Source: Chitinophagales bacterium (GTDB lineage: Bacteria > Bacteroidota > Bacteroidia > Chitinophagales > Chitinophagaceae). From it: a DNA stretch of 37,551 nt. The notes beneath the pieces were generated by a model. It was given only the letters and a program-made list of their open reading frames with translations. It ran no database searches and was not told the DNA's origin. The DNA lies in assembly GCA_015654695.1 (NCBI GenBank), contig JAATGJ010000001.1, positions 1 to 37,551 of the forward strand. Direction: 5' to 3'. This document shows positions 9,417 through 16,954 of this stretch, piece by piece; the first letter of the stretch is position 1, and every line of letters begins with the position of its first letter. Both the position numbers and the translations under genes were made by a program.

Positions 9417-9719
9417 ATGCGATGGCTTTTATTTTTATCAAGACTGGCTTTTATCTGCGGAGTTTGTTTTCTCCTCTCTTTATCATTTCTTATCTGGAAA
9501 CGGGGAAATGATGAAGCGATCTCTCAAACCATTATTATTATCGGATTTGTCATCGGATTGATTGTTGTACCACTTACGCTTTTTTGTTATCTCGGGGTAG
9601 TGATAACCAGGAAAAAAATCCCGGTACCCCTGTGGCTGGTTATCTCCAATATTATTTTCATGTTCATTTTAATGTTTTATGTAATTTTCATCAATGTTGA
9701 AGGCCATCATACACCATAA
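9417..9719 (+). CDS. Small hypothetical membrane protein
   Basis: 100-residue protein from the ATG at 9417; a TTG six codons upstream (9399) is possible but less likely. Three hydrophobic segments are visible: LLFLSRLAFICGVCFLLSLSFLIW, IIIIGFVIGLIVVPLTLFCYLGVVI and WLVISNIIFMFILMFYVIFI. Short charged loops (KRGNDE, TRKK) separate them. I do not recognise a family. Its last 26 bases overlap the start of the YhhQ-type transporter in another frame, so translational coupling with that gene is likely. It may be an accessory membrane protein, but no function can be assigned. Confidence 0.7.
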   Translation: MRWLLFLSRLAFICGVCFLLSLSFLIWKRGNDEAISQTIIIIGFVIGLIVVPLTLFCYLGVVITRKKIPVPLWLVISNIIFMFILMFYVIFINVEGHHTP

Positions 9720-10494
9720 ACCCACCCGCTTATTTATCATACTCGGCGGATTTTTCATTGCAAATGCGCTTATCGCTGAAATTATCGGTGTCAAAATATT
9801 TTCATTGGAAAAAACACTTGGTTTTGCGCCATTGCATATCCATTTATTTGGCAACGATCTTTCGGTGAACCTGACAGCCGGTGTATTGCTCTGGCCGGTT
9901 GTATTTATCATGACAGATATTATTAATGAGTATTATGGAATGAGAGGAGTGAAATTTCTTTCCTGGCTCACCGCCGGGCTTATCGCTTTTGCTTTCATTG
10001 TATTTTTCGGGGCTATGAAACTGACACCGGCTGATTTTTTTATTACCAGCAAACAGGGTAGTGGTGTTCCCGATATGGAAAAAGCGTACAACAGTGTTTT
10101 GGGCCAGGGAGGGTTCATTATTATTGGATCACTCACCGCCTTTATCCTTGGACAGTTAATTGATGTATTTGTTTTTCATAAGATAAAAAAATTAACGGGG
10201 GAGAAAAGAATATGGCTTCGTGCCACCGGGTCAACACTGATCTCCCAGTTCATTGACAGCTTTGTCGTACTCTTTATCGCTTTCTATATCGGCACAAGAG
10301 TAAATAAAACGGGAAATGATTTTGTATGGCCATTCAGCCTGTTTATCGCCATAGGAGTAGTGAACTATATTTATAAATTCATTATTGCTATCGTACTGAC
10401 ACCGGTGATTTATCTTGTCCATAATTGGATAGAGAAATATCTTGGCCATGAGCAGGCGGCAGCTATGAAAAAGGCGGCTATGCAGGATGAATAA
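9694..10494 (+). CDS. yhhQ: Queuosine precursor transporter (YhhQ/VUT, DUF165 family)
   Basis: 266-residue inner-membrane protein with about six or seven helices. It carries the DUF165 hallmarks: FFIANALIAEIIGVKIF near the N-terminus, the VNLTAGVLLWPVVFIMTDIINEYYG segment, and RATGSTLISQFIDSFVVLFIAF near residue 170-190. In Escherichia coli YhhQ imports preQ0/preQ1 for tRNA queuosine synthesis, and the conserved T-D-I-x-N-E-x-Y-G motif is present here. It overlaps the upstream small membrane gene by 26 bases and converges with the Nudix gene, overlapping it by 17 bases. No preQ1 riboswitch is apparent upstream, since the region is coding. The substrate rests on family membership. Confidence 0.9.
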   Translation: MLKAIIHHKPTRLFIILGGFFIANALIAEIIGVKIFSLEKTLGFAPLHIHLFGNDLSVNLTAGVLLWPVVFIMTDIINEYYGMRGVKFLSWLTAGLIAFAFIVFFGAMKLTPADFFITSKQGSGVPDMEKAYNSVLGQGGFIIIGSLTAFILGQLIDVFVFHKIKKLTGEKRIWLRATGSTLISQFIDSFVVLFIAFYIGTRVNKTGNDFVWPFSLFIAIGVVNYIYKFIIAIVLTPVIYLVHNWIEKYLGHEQAAAMKKAAMQDE

Positions 10495-10954
10495 AACTTT
10501 CCTTCACCATTTTCGACACTATTTTATCAATGGGCAGCGTTACACTTTCTTCCGAGAAATTTTCCCAGTCAATAAAACGAAATGTTTCTATTTCTTTTTT
10601 TTGCTCATAAATAGCAAGCTGAGCTTCGTCAAAATCAAACAGCTTTTCCCTTAAAGGAGTTGTTATTTCTTCCAGTGCTTTTGCAAAATAATAGATAGAG
10701 ATGATCTGGTGTTCGGGGTTGAAAGCGGACATCTGGAAATAATCCGTAGTATAAATATGTTCGCCCACCACTACACGCAAGTTCATTTCTTCCATGAATT
10801 CCCTTGCCAGGCACTCCCTTGTACCTTCTCCAAATTCCAGCCCGCCACCGGGAAATTTAGTATAGTAGTTGCCCCGGATAAATTCATCACTGACCAGGAC
10901 CTGTTTTTTTTCATTGATTAATATTCCATAAACGCGGAGATTGAAACGGTGCAT
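10478..10954 (-). CDS. Nudix hydrolase
   Basis: 158-residue protein with a Nudix box at about residues 35-58: GGLEFGEGTRECLAREFMEEMNL. This fits G-x5-E-x7-R-E-U-x-E-E-x-G-U except that the penultimate Gly is Asn. The metal-binding glutamates of the REFMEE core are intact, so activity on a nucleoside-diphosphate-linked substrate is expected. The substrate is not predictable. It starts 6 bases after the corA stop on the same strand and is probably translated from the same message. Its 3' end overlaps the 3' end of the yhhQ-like gene by 17 bases, giving antisense overlap of the two transcripts. Confidence 0.88.
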   Translation of the reverse strand: MHRFNLRVYGILINEKKQVLVSDEFIRGNYYTKFPGGGLEFGEGTRECLAREFMEEMNLRVVVGEHIYTTDYFQMSAFNPEHQIISIYYFAKALEEITTPLREKLFDFDEAQLAIYEQKKEIETFRFIDWENFSEESVTLPIDKIVSKMVKESFIHPA

Positions 10955-10960
10955 ACAATA

Positions 10961-11899
10961 TCAGAATATTTTTTTTCGTAAGAAAAGCCAGCCGATCGTA
11001 AGTGAAATAATTACCGAAACGAATACCACGATATAAAAAGCATAGGAGGAGTGTTCAAACCCACTGGGCACATTCATGCCAAACAGGCTTGCGATCAGTA
11101 CGGGGAAAGTAAGTACGATGGTGATAACCGCCAGCCGCTTTAATACCTGGTTTTGATTGTTGGCAATAATGCTGGCAAAAGCATCCAGTGTACTGCTCAG
11201 GATATTGGTATAGGTGTTGGCCATTTCCAATGCCTGCGAATTATCAACGATCAGGTCATTCAGGAATTCTTTTTCATCTTCATTCAATGCCAGGAAATTA
11301 GTTCTCTCTATTTTCATTAGCAGCATTTCATTGGAGCGAAGGGCTGTTACAAAATAAACCAGGCTTTTTTGTATCCGCATCAGTTGCAACAACTGTTCGT
11401 TTTCACTGGAAGCATATAGTTTTTGTTCGATGGTGTTTCTTCGCTGGTTGATCTCTTTCAGGTATTCCATAAAATTCTGAACGATCTTTTCAAATATCTT
11501 CAGCACCATCATGCTTTTTTTATCAGGGCTGCGGTTTTGAAAGGTGTTCAGAAATTTTTTGATAGCGGGGTTTTCAAAGGAATTAACGGTGAGTATCTGG
11601 TTGTGTGTTAGGATAATGCAGATCGGGATAGTGATATAGTATGCATCACTGTCGTTGAAGGAATTATTTTCTGTCGGTGTTTTAATAACGATAAGGCGAA
11701 CATTGTCTTCTTCTTCAAAACGGCTGCGTTCGTCTATATCGAGTGAGTCTTTCAGAAAATCAATAGGAATCTCCAGCGTTTCTGATAATTCAAGAAACTC
11801 TTCCTGTTTCAGTGGTGGCAATACATTTACCCAGGTGCCATCTTCTGGTTTGTCTATGGCCACTGTTTTATGGTCAATGTTTTTGAAGTACTGAATCAT
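10961..11899 (-). CDS. corA: CorA family divalent cation transporter
   Basis: 312 residues, the usual CorA length. A soluble alpha/beta N-terminal domain is followed by a long helical stalk (about 130-240) and two C-terminal membrane helices. The signature Gly-Met-Asn sits in the loop after the first helix (ASLFGMNVPSGFEH, about 272-274). CorA pentamers carry Mg2+ (also Co2+ or Ni2+) across the inner membrane. This one belongs to the divergent CorA group that keeps GMN but has a short loop before the last helix. It is first in a two-gene unit with the Nudix hydrolase. A TACCTTTG promoter element lies just upstream, with a heptamer array beginning where the -33 element should be. Confidence 0.93.
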   Translation of the reverse strand: MIQYFKNIDHKTVAIDKPEDGTWVNVLPPLKQEEFLELSETLEIPIDFLKDSLDIDERSRFEEEDNVRLIVIKTPTENNSFNDSDAYYITIPICIILTHNQILTVNSFENPAIKKFLNTFQNRSPDKKSMMVLKIFEKIVQNFMEYLKEINQRRNTIEQKLYASSENEQLLQLMRIQKSLVYFVTALRSNEMLLMKIERTNFLALNEDEKEFLNDLIVDNSQALEMANTYTNILSSTLDAFASIIANNQNQVLKRLAVITIVLTFPVLIASLFGMNVPSGFEHSSYAFYIVVFVSVIISLTIGWLFLRKKIF

Positions 11900-11906
11900 A
11901 TCGCCG

Positions 11907-11914
11907 CAAAGGTA
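11907..11914 (-). promoter_or_regulatory. Putative -7 promoter element of corA
   Basis: On the minus strand this reads TACCTTTG, an exact TAnnTTTG. It ends 8 bases before the corA ATG at 11899. A -33 TTTG is absent at the right distance; that position (about 11934-11938) falls inside the first unit of the heptamer array. A transcription start this close would give an almost leaderless message. Confidence 0.45.
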
Positions 11915-11930
11915 GGGGTAGGAGGTCAGA

Positions 11931-11993
11931 AGTCGGGAGTCGGGAGTCGGGAGTCGGGAGTCGGGAGTCGGGAGTCGGGAGTCGGGAGTCGGG
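11931..11993. repeat. Heptamer tandem array, AGTCGGG x 9
   Basis: Nine perfect tandem copies of the 7-base unit AGTCGGG, with a partial degenerate unit on the left (AGGTCAG) and AGT on the right. It lies in the 168-base gap between the start of corA and the stop of dapF, 31 bases upstream of the corA ATG. The unit length is not a multiple of three, and the array is open in all frames on both strands, but no gene uses it. Uniform copies suggest recent slippage or contraction. Confidence 0.95.
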
Positions 11994-12067
11994 AGTAAAG
12001 TGAATCTGCTAAGTTAGGACTCTATTACCTGTAACTGGCAACCGGTATCCTGCAACCAGCGTTCACA

Positions 12068-12853
12068 TCACTTTACCTCTACTTTCCCCTCAAATATTTT
12101 CTCTGCAGGTCCGCTAAGCCAGATGTTTGTATAATGATCACCATCCAGCCGGTCAAACTCCACGGAAAGAGTACCTCCCAGGGTCTTTACTTCTACTTCG
12201 TTAAAACCATTTTCATTGTGGTAACAAACTAAGGCCGCTGCCGTAACTCCGGTTCCGCAGGAAAAGGTTTCATCTTCTACACCCCGTTCATACGTGCGGA
12301 CGATTATCTCATCATCACCGGCCTGTTCTACAAAGTTTACATTGATGCCTTCTTCTTCAAAGTCTTTGCTGTAGCGTATATCCCGTCCTTTTTTATACAC
12401 ATCTTCTTCCATTACATCGTTCACAAGTTTTATATAATGCGGGGAACCGGTATTTAAAATAAAATCACTGTGCTTCTTTTTTACCTGGTCAACATCTTTC
12501 ATTTTAAGCGAGACGATGCCATCGGTATCTATTTCCGCTTCATAATCGCCGCCGTCTGCCCAGAACTTGTAATCTATACGATGAATACCCAGGTGATAGG
12601 CAAATTTTGTAATACAGCGCCCGCCGTTACCGCACATACTACCTTCCCTTCCATCCGCATTGAAGTATTTCATTTCAAAATCGTAGCCGGCTTTTTCATT
12701 CAGCATCATCAGCCCGTCAGCGCCAATACCGAAACGCCGGTCGCATAACCTGCGGATCTGGTCCGAATTAAGAGAAGCGTATTCATGTTTCCTGTTATCC
12801 AATACCACAAAATCGTTTCCTGTTCCCTGGTATTTGTAAAATTGTATGATCAT
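12068..12853 (-). CDS. dapF: Diaminopimelate epimerase
   Basis: 261-residue cytoplasmic enzyme interconverting LL- and meso-diaminopimelate for lysine and peptidoglycan synthesis. It begins MIIQFYKYQGTGNDFVVLDNR, the family signature. Both catalytic cysteines are present: MCGNGGRC in the first half and ETFSCGTGVTAA in the second, one per pseudo-symmetric domain. Its ATG overlaps the stop of the upstream nucleoside phosphorylase gene by four bases (ATGA), so translation is probably coupled. The length is slightly below the 270-280 of enterobacterial DapF, which is normal for Bacteroidota. Confidence 0.96.
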   Translation of the reverse strand: MIIQFYKYQGTGNDFVVLDNRKHEYASLNSDQIRRLCDRRFGIGADGLMMLNEKAGYDFEMKYFNADGREGSMCGNGGRCITKFAYHLGIHRIDYKFWADGGDYEAEIDTDGIVSLKMKDVDQVKKKHSDFILNTGSPHYIKLVNDVMEEDVYKKGRDIRYSKDFEEEGINVNFVEQAGDDEIIVRTYERGVEDETFSCGTGVTAAALVCYHNENGFNEVEVKTLGGTLSVEFDRLDGDHYTNIWLSGPAEKIFEGKVEVK

Positions 12854-13728
12854 ATATTGTCCGAAAATATCTCAATAAATTTTATAATCAAATTTTCTAC
12901 CGCCGCTTTTCCGTCTTTTGAAAATTCTTTTTTGATCCTGTTCGCTACAATTGCATTTACTGCAAGACAATTATGCCCGAGCAATTTTCCCAGGCCATAA
13001 ATGGCCGAGGTTTCCATTTCAAAATTAGTGATACGGTGCTGACCAAAACGAAAATCGGTGAGCCGGTTTATGAGATCCGGGTTACGGATGCCTAAGCGCA
13101 ATATTCTTCCCTGAGGGCCGTAGAAGCCGGGACAGGTAACCGTGATGCCCTGGTGAAAATCCTTTACAAAATGTTTGATCAGCGAACCAGCGGCGCCGCT
13201 GATATATGGGTAACTCATTTGCCCGTGCATCTGTGTGTGAGTAACAAATGACTGAAGCAATTGTTTTTCCTGTTCATTCTGTTCCAGCCGGTAAAAGTTC
13301 AAGAGGTTATCAACCCCCAGTCCATGGGTAGAGGCGACAAAACTATCAATAGGTATATCCGCCTGCAGAGAACCTGAAGTGCCCACACGTATGATATTAA
13401 GTGCGGTCAGGCTGCTTTTTATTTCTCTTGTATCAAAATTAATATTAGCCAGTGCATCCAGTTCGTTGATCACTATATCAATATTATCAGGTCCTATACC
13501 AGAAGACAATACAGTTAATCTTTTTTTTCCAATATAGCCGGTATGAGAGACGAATTCCCTGTGTTGTGCTTTTACTTCTACCGAATCAAAATATTTACTG
13601 AACTCTTTTACACGGTCTGGATCGCCTACCGTAATAATAGTTCCAGCAATCTCTTCCGGCCGCAGGTCCAGGTGATAGACGGCTCCGCGTGAATTAATGA
13701 TCAGTTCCGACTCTGCAATACGGCTCAT
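12850..13728 (-). CDS. Nucleoside phosphorylase (PNP/UDP family)
   Basis: 292-residue member of the PNP_UDP_1 superfamily. It shows the phosphate-binding segment VGDPDRV near residue 33, the IIRVGTSGSLQ strand near 112, and the substrate-binding NFEMETSAIYGLGKLLGH near 227, which resembles the uridine phosphorylase EMEA motif. The reaction expected is reversible phosphorolysis of a nucleoside to base and ribose-1-phosphate; uridine is most likely but purine nucleosides cannot be excluded. The ATG at 13728 is the first in frame. It is followed by dapF with a four-base overlap. A full-consensus promoter lies directly upstream, overlapping the tRNA-Cys promoter region on the other strand. Confidence 0.88.
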   Translation of the reverse strand: MSRIAESELIINSRGAVYHLDLRPEEIAGTIITVGDPDRVKEFSKYFDSVEVKAQHREFVSHTGYIGKKRLTVLSSGIGPDNIDIVINELDALANINFDTREIKSSLTALNIIRVGTSGSLQADIPIDSFVASTHGLGVDNLLNFYRLEQNEQEKQLLQSFVTHTQMHGQMSYPYISGAAGSLIKHFVKDFHQGITVTCPGFYGPQGRILRLGIRNPDLINRLTDFRFGQHRITNFEMETSAIYGLGKLLGHNCLAVNAIVANRIKKEFSKDGKAAVENLIIKFIEIFSDNI

Positions 13729-13764
13729 ACGGCTTGTTTATAGGTGATAAATGAAATCAATTAT

Positions 13765-13796
13765 CAAAAATATTGCTATTTTCGCAGCGGTTCAAA
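13765..13796 (-). promoter_or_regulatory. Promoter of nucleoside phosphorylase-dapF unit
   Basis: On the minus strand TTTG (13796-13793) and TATTTTTG (13772-13765) are separated by 20 bases, an exact match to TTTG-N19/21-TAnnTTTG. It ends 36 bases before the ATG at 13728. The -33 element sits 3 bases from the 5' end of the tRNA-Cys gene on the opposite strand. A likely tRNA -7 element (TATTTTCG, 13777-13784, plus strand) lies inside the spacer, so the two promoters interleave. Confidence 0.7.
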
Positions 13797-13798
13797 AT

Positions 13799-13869
13799 GG
13801 TCCTGTGGCCGAGTGGCTAGGCAAAGCTCTGCAAAAGCTTCTACAGCGGTTCGAATCCGCTCGGGACCT
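13799..13869 (+). tRNA. tRNA-Cys (GCA)
   Basis: A 71-base cloverleaf folds cleanly. The acceptor stem GGTCCTG pairs with CGGGACC (one T-G pair), the D stem is GCC/GGC, and the anticodon stem AAGCT/AGCTT encloses the loop CTGCAAA with anticodon GCA. The T stem AGCGG/CCGCT encloses TTCGAAT. The discriminator base is T (U73), as expected for cysteine tRNAs. CCA is not encoded. It is followed at once by a Rho-independent terminator, so it is transcribed alone. Confidence 0.97.
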
Positions 13870-13870
13870 C

Positions 13871-13916
13871 AAGGGAAAGTATTTAGAATTTTACTAATTA
13901 CTTTCCCTTCTTTTTT
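13871..13916 (+). terminator. Rho-independent terminator of tRNA-Cys
   Basis: AAGGGAAAGTA (13871-13881) and TACTTTCCCTT (13899-13909) form a perfect 11-base stem with a 17-base loop, followed by CTTTTTT. It begins one base after the tRNA 3' end. Confidence 0.85.
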
Positions 13917-14137
13917 AAAAAATACCCGCTCAAGCTGACTTCTGCTATTTTATGCTGCTAAAAGTTTTTAAGAAACCAGTGCGATTGTATTTTGGAACCC
14001 CGGCAGATTCAAACTATTAGTAAGCAGTATGATTTTTCTTTTATGTATAGAGAGGTTATAAATACCTGCGATATACTGCGACTCTTCCTGACTCAAGAAG
14101 ATTACCACTTTTGGCGAATTGTAACGAGTATGAACTA
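13917..14137. other. Intergenic region with one weak short ORF
   Basis: This 221-base gap lies between the tRNA terminator and the stop of the barrel receptor. On the minus strand a GTG at 14108 opens a 46-codon frame to a TAA at 13968, containing VIFLSQEESQYIAGIYN and KRKIILLTNSLNLPGF. The frame is also open upstream into the receptor gene. I do not recognise the peptide and see no ribosome-binding site. It may be a remnant or chance. Confidence 0.3.
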
Positions 14138-16585
14138 TTAATCCTTTACCCTGTTCTGCTCCGATTGCGCACCGGTGGCATTATGTTTCCGGAGGTCCGA
14201 GATCGCTTTTCCAAAACGAACAGACAGCGACACGGTAATAGTTCTTGTATCATTCGCATTTCTCCAGTTGGCCAGCGTATTGGCCAGGTTGTTGATGATA
14301 CCACGGTTGATTTGGGTATAAAAAATATCATTCACATTTACCCGTAAAGTGGTGGCCGTGGAAAGTTTTTTGGATACGCCGGCATTTACACGCCCTCTCT
14401 TTAACAATGTAAATTGGGCGGACGTTACATCGGTCTGGTACAAACCATCTACCTGTGCATTCCATGTTTTTCCAAACTTAAACTGGAAATTGGGCTGTAC
14501 GAACCAAAACGTTCCTTGTGTATCCAGCAAGCCGGTATAAAAGTCACTGGTAGAATGTATATTGGTTACTTCTGTATATAATACAAACGTCAACCATTTT
14601 GCAAAAGGGGTATTTACATTGAGCGAAATACTCTTGTTGATTACTTTCCCGATATTTCCAGGCCTGCTATAATACGTGCCATTAATGATCTCAATCGTTT
14701 CATTTGTATTATTCGTGGTGCGGCTATATTGAGCGCTTAGTGTAAAAAGGTTTTTAAAACCGTAGGAAAGTTGAATATTATGTGTATAAGCAGGTTGCAG
14801 GAAGGGATTGCCTACATAGTATGTGAATTTATCAAGCGGGGCAATAAAAGGGTTGAGGTCCTGGAAATAGGGTCTCGAAATCCGTTTTCCATAATCCAGC
14901 GTCAGCACATGATTGCCGCTGCTATCGAGTTTGTAATTGATATAAGCGGTCGGGAATAAACTGGTATAGGTTCTGCGAAAAGAAGAATCGGGCTTTACAA
15001 GGTTGCCTAATTGCTGTCCATCCGACACCGTATGCTCTGCCCGGAGTCCCAACTGTACGGACCAGCGTTTGCCTTCCTGGCTGGCATTGATATAAGCCGC
15101 CTGTATCATTTCTTTATAAATAAAATGATTGGTCTTGTCGTAATCAGGCGTAGTGTTATTATTGATGGTAATAAAATAGTCCGCGACGTTATCCGTTTCC
15201 GTCCGGCTTGATTTGATACCGGTCTCCGCTTTCCAGCCTTTTTTGAACGGGTGACTATAATCTATTTTACCTGACCAGATATTGATCTTCGCGGGTAAGG
15301 AACCGTTCAAGCGATCCTGGCTGGTCAATGTTCCGTTAGCCAGATAGGTGTAGTTATTAAAAACCTGGTCGTTGTCAGTATTGTAGCGGATATAATCCAG
15401 ATCGGCCGTTAATTCCGGGCCGCCTTTCGCATATTGGTGCCGGTAATTAAAGTTGATGCCACCATTGCGAAAAATATTATCCTGTTTATTATATGCTACT
15501 ATTGCGGAGTCTAACTGGAATGCCGTATTGAGTATCCTGCTTTCGTTATCATTATTCCTTTTGCCGGTACGGGTAACGCCGGTTAGCACCATACCGAAGG
15601 TTGTTTTAGCTGTTGCATAATAATCGGCTCCCAGTTTTGCCGAAAGGGCGCTGGCGACGGGGCGTATATATGTATGTTGGAGGAAATCATATTTACGGCT
15701 TCCATCAGCGTTTTTAAAATGCCGGTCAATATCGAGATCGGAGAAATTATTGCCGGTGTTATAGGTGAACGTACCAAAACTGTTCCATTTGTTATTGCGG
15801 TAATTGAAGTTGAAACTGTTATTCGTTTTTCCGTAACGTCCCTGTGTGTAGGCCACATTCAACGAGCCGTTGAATCCCCTGACCCGCGTACGTTTAGTAC
15901 GGATATTGATCACACCGGCTCCTCCTGCGGCATCGTATTTGGCAGGCGGATTGGTCATTAACTCTATTTGATCAATCGTGGAAGCGGGCAGCGAACGGAG
16001 GTAGTTCTCCAGGTCGGTACCCGAGAGATAGGTGGGCTTATCATCTATAAAGATCGTTACACCAGCCCGGCCCTTCAGGCTGATAACTCCGTTCTGATCA
16101 ACGGAAACACCAAGCGATTTTTCCAGAACATCCAGTGCGGTAGAACCGGCAGCACTGATCATAGCATCAACATTTACAACGGTACGGTCCACCTTTCGTT
16201 CGATCATTGATTTCTGTGCAGTAACAGTGACATTTTGTAACCTACCCTCCTGCTGTTTCAGGACAAAGGGGTCTTGTACCAGCGAAGCATAATCCCGGTT
16301 CAACAGAAGTTCCCCGGTTTTATACTTATTAAAACCAGACATACTGGCGACGATATAATAGTTACCGAATTTCAGCCTGTCAAAAACAAAGCTGCCGTCG
16401 GTCCCTGAGAGGGTGGTTTTTGCAAGCAGGGAGTCCTTGGCGGTATACAATCCAACGGTCGCTGCTTCCAGTGGTTTTGCTCCATCAATGATCTTTCCGC
16501 TAATGGTTCCTGTTTCAGTTTGCGCATGCAAATCGTTTGCGACCAGGATTAAAACAACATAAAGCACCAATATTCTAACGTTCAT
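14138..16585 (-). CDS. Outer-membrane beta-barrel protein, TonB-receptor-like with carboxypeptidase-regulatory-like domain
   Basis: 815 residues. The signal peptide ends at NDLHAQ. A carboxypeptidase-regulatory-like beta domain (about 25-105: TGTISGKIIDGAKPLEAATVGLY...) comes next, then a plug-like domain (VTVTAQKSMIERKVDRTVVNVDAM, LDVLEKSLGVSVDQNGVISLKGRAGVTIFIDDKPTYLSG, ASTIDQIELMTNPPAKYDAAGGAGVINIRTKR). A large C-terminal barrel with alternating strands to SLSVRFGK completes it. This is the OMP_b-brl_3 / outer-membrane receptor architecture of Bacteroidota. No SusD-like lipoprotein follows, so it is not a standard Sus pair, and the substrate is unknown. No TonB box is obvious. It is a single gene. 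Confidence 0.88.
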   Translation of the reverse strand: MNVRILVLYVVLILVANDLHAQTETGTISGKIIDGAKPLEAATVGLYTAKDSLLAKTTLSGTDGSFVFDRLKFGNYYIVASMSGFNKYKTGELLLNRDYASLVQDPFVLKQQEGRLQNVTVTAQKSMIERKVDRTVVNVDAMISAAGSTALDVLEKSLGVSVDQNGVISLKGRAGVTIFIDDKPTYLSGTDLENYLRSLPASTIDQIELMTNPPAKYDAAGGAGVINIRTKRTRVRGFNGSLNVAYTQGRYGKTNNSFNFNYRNNKWNSFGTFTYNTGNNFSDLDIDRHFKNADGSRKYDFLQHTYIRPVASALSAKLGADYYATAKTTFGMVLTGVTRTGKRNNDNESRILNTAFQLDSAIVAYNKQDNIFRNGGINFNYRHQYAKGGPELTADLDYIRYNTDNDQVFNNYTYLANGTLTSQDRLNGSLPAKINIWSGKIDYSHPFKKGWKAETGIKSSRTETDNVADYFITINNNTTPDYDKTNHFIYKEMIQAAYINASQEGKRWSVQLGLRAEHTVSDGQQLGNLVKPDSSFRRTYTSLFPTAYINYKLDSSGNHVLTLDYGKRISRPYFQDLNPFIAPLDKFTYYVGNPFLQPAYTHNIQLSYGFKNLFTLSAQYSRTTNNTNETIEIINGTYYSRPGNIGKVINKSISLNVNTPFAKWLTFVLYTEVTNIHSTSDFYTGLLDTQGTFWFVQPNFQFKFGKTWNAQVDGLYQTDVTSAQFTLLKRGRVNAGVSKKLSTATTLRVNVNDIFYTQINRGIINNLANTLANWRNANDTRTITVSLSVRFGKAISDLRKHNATGAQSEQNRVKD

Positions 16586-16954
16586 TGCTATTTTTTAAGG
16601 TGTGGTTTTGATTGCTGCACACACGGTCAAGATAGGCCATTACTTAAAGCGTGAAACTAAATTTACATGAACAGTCATTTTTAGGGTTGAGCAGCGGGTG
16701 AGCAAATTATTAATCTATTTAGTTTAGTAACCAAAGCCCCATAATCAGTTTGTAAGATTGAAAATACACTGAAGGTCGGGTTCAAAATAATTCGAAAATC
16801 GTTGGATCGGACCTCTGGATAAATACAAAGACCTGCTACAATTAATTAGCAGGTCTTTGTATGTATGGTTTCTGTAAGTAACGGAAACCATTCAGATGAT
16901 TTAAGATAAAAGAACCAACAGTTTACGTTAATATATGAACATTGCTGAACGTAT
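16586..16954. other. Intergenic region with two hairpins
   Basis: 369 bases between the start of the barrel receptor and the stop of the toroid protein, both on the minus strand. It must hold the receptor promoter, but no good TTTG-N19/21-TAnnTTTG match is visible. The part near 16823-16889 contains a perfect 16-base hairpin and a second 9-base hairpin (16867-16875 with 16881-16889). The rest is AT-rich without an ORF. Confidence 0.6.
16823..16862 (-). terminator. Perfect 16-base hairpin, probable terminator of toroid-protein gene
   Basis: ATACAAAGACCTGCTA (16823-16838) pairs perfectly with 16847-16862 around an 8-base loop. It lies about 95 bases beyond the stop of the minus-strand gene ending at 16955. 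On that strand only a weak TTTA tract follows, so termination is likely but not certain. The stem is unusually long and exact. Confidence 0.6.

Noticed and set aside
9399-9694. preQ1 riboswitch ahead of the YhhQ-type transporter
   Set aside because: The region upstream is the coding sequence of the small membrane protein, and I see no preQ1-aptamer-like hairpin with an A-rich tail.
11931-11993. CRISPR-like array
   Set aside because: Units are 7 bases with no spacers, so it is a simple tandem repeat. The same holds for 37428-37551.
13968-14108. 46-codon ORF downstream of the barrel receptor
   Set aside because: GTG start with no ribosome-binding site, no recognisable domain, and the frame continues open into the receptor gene, so it could be chance.
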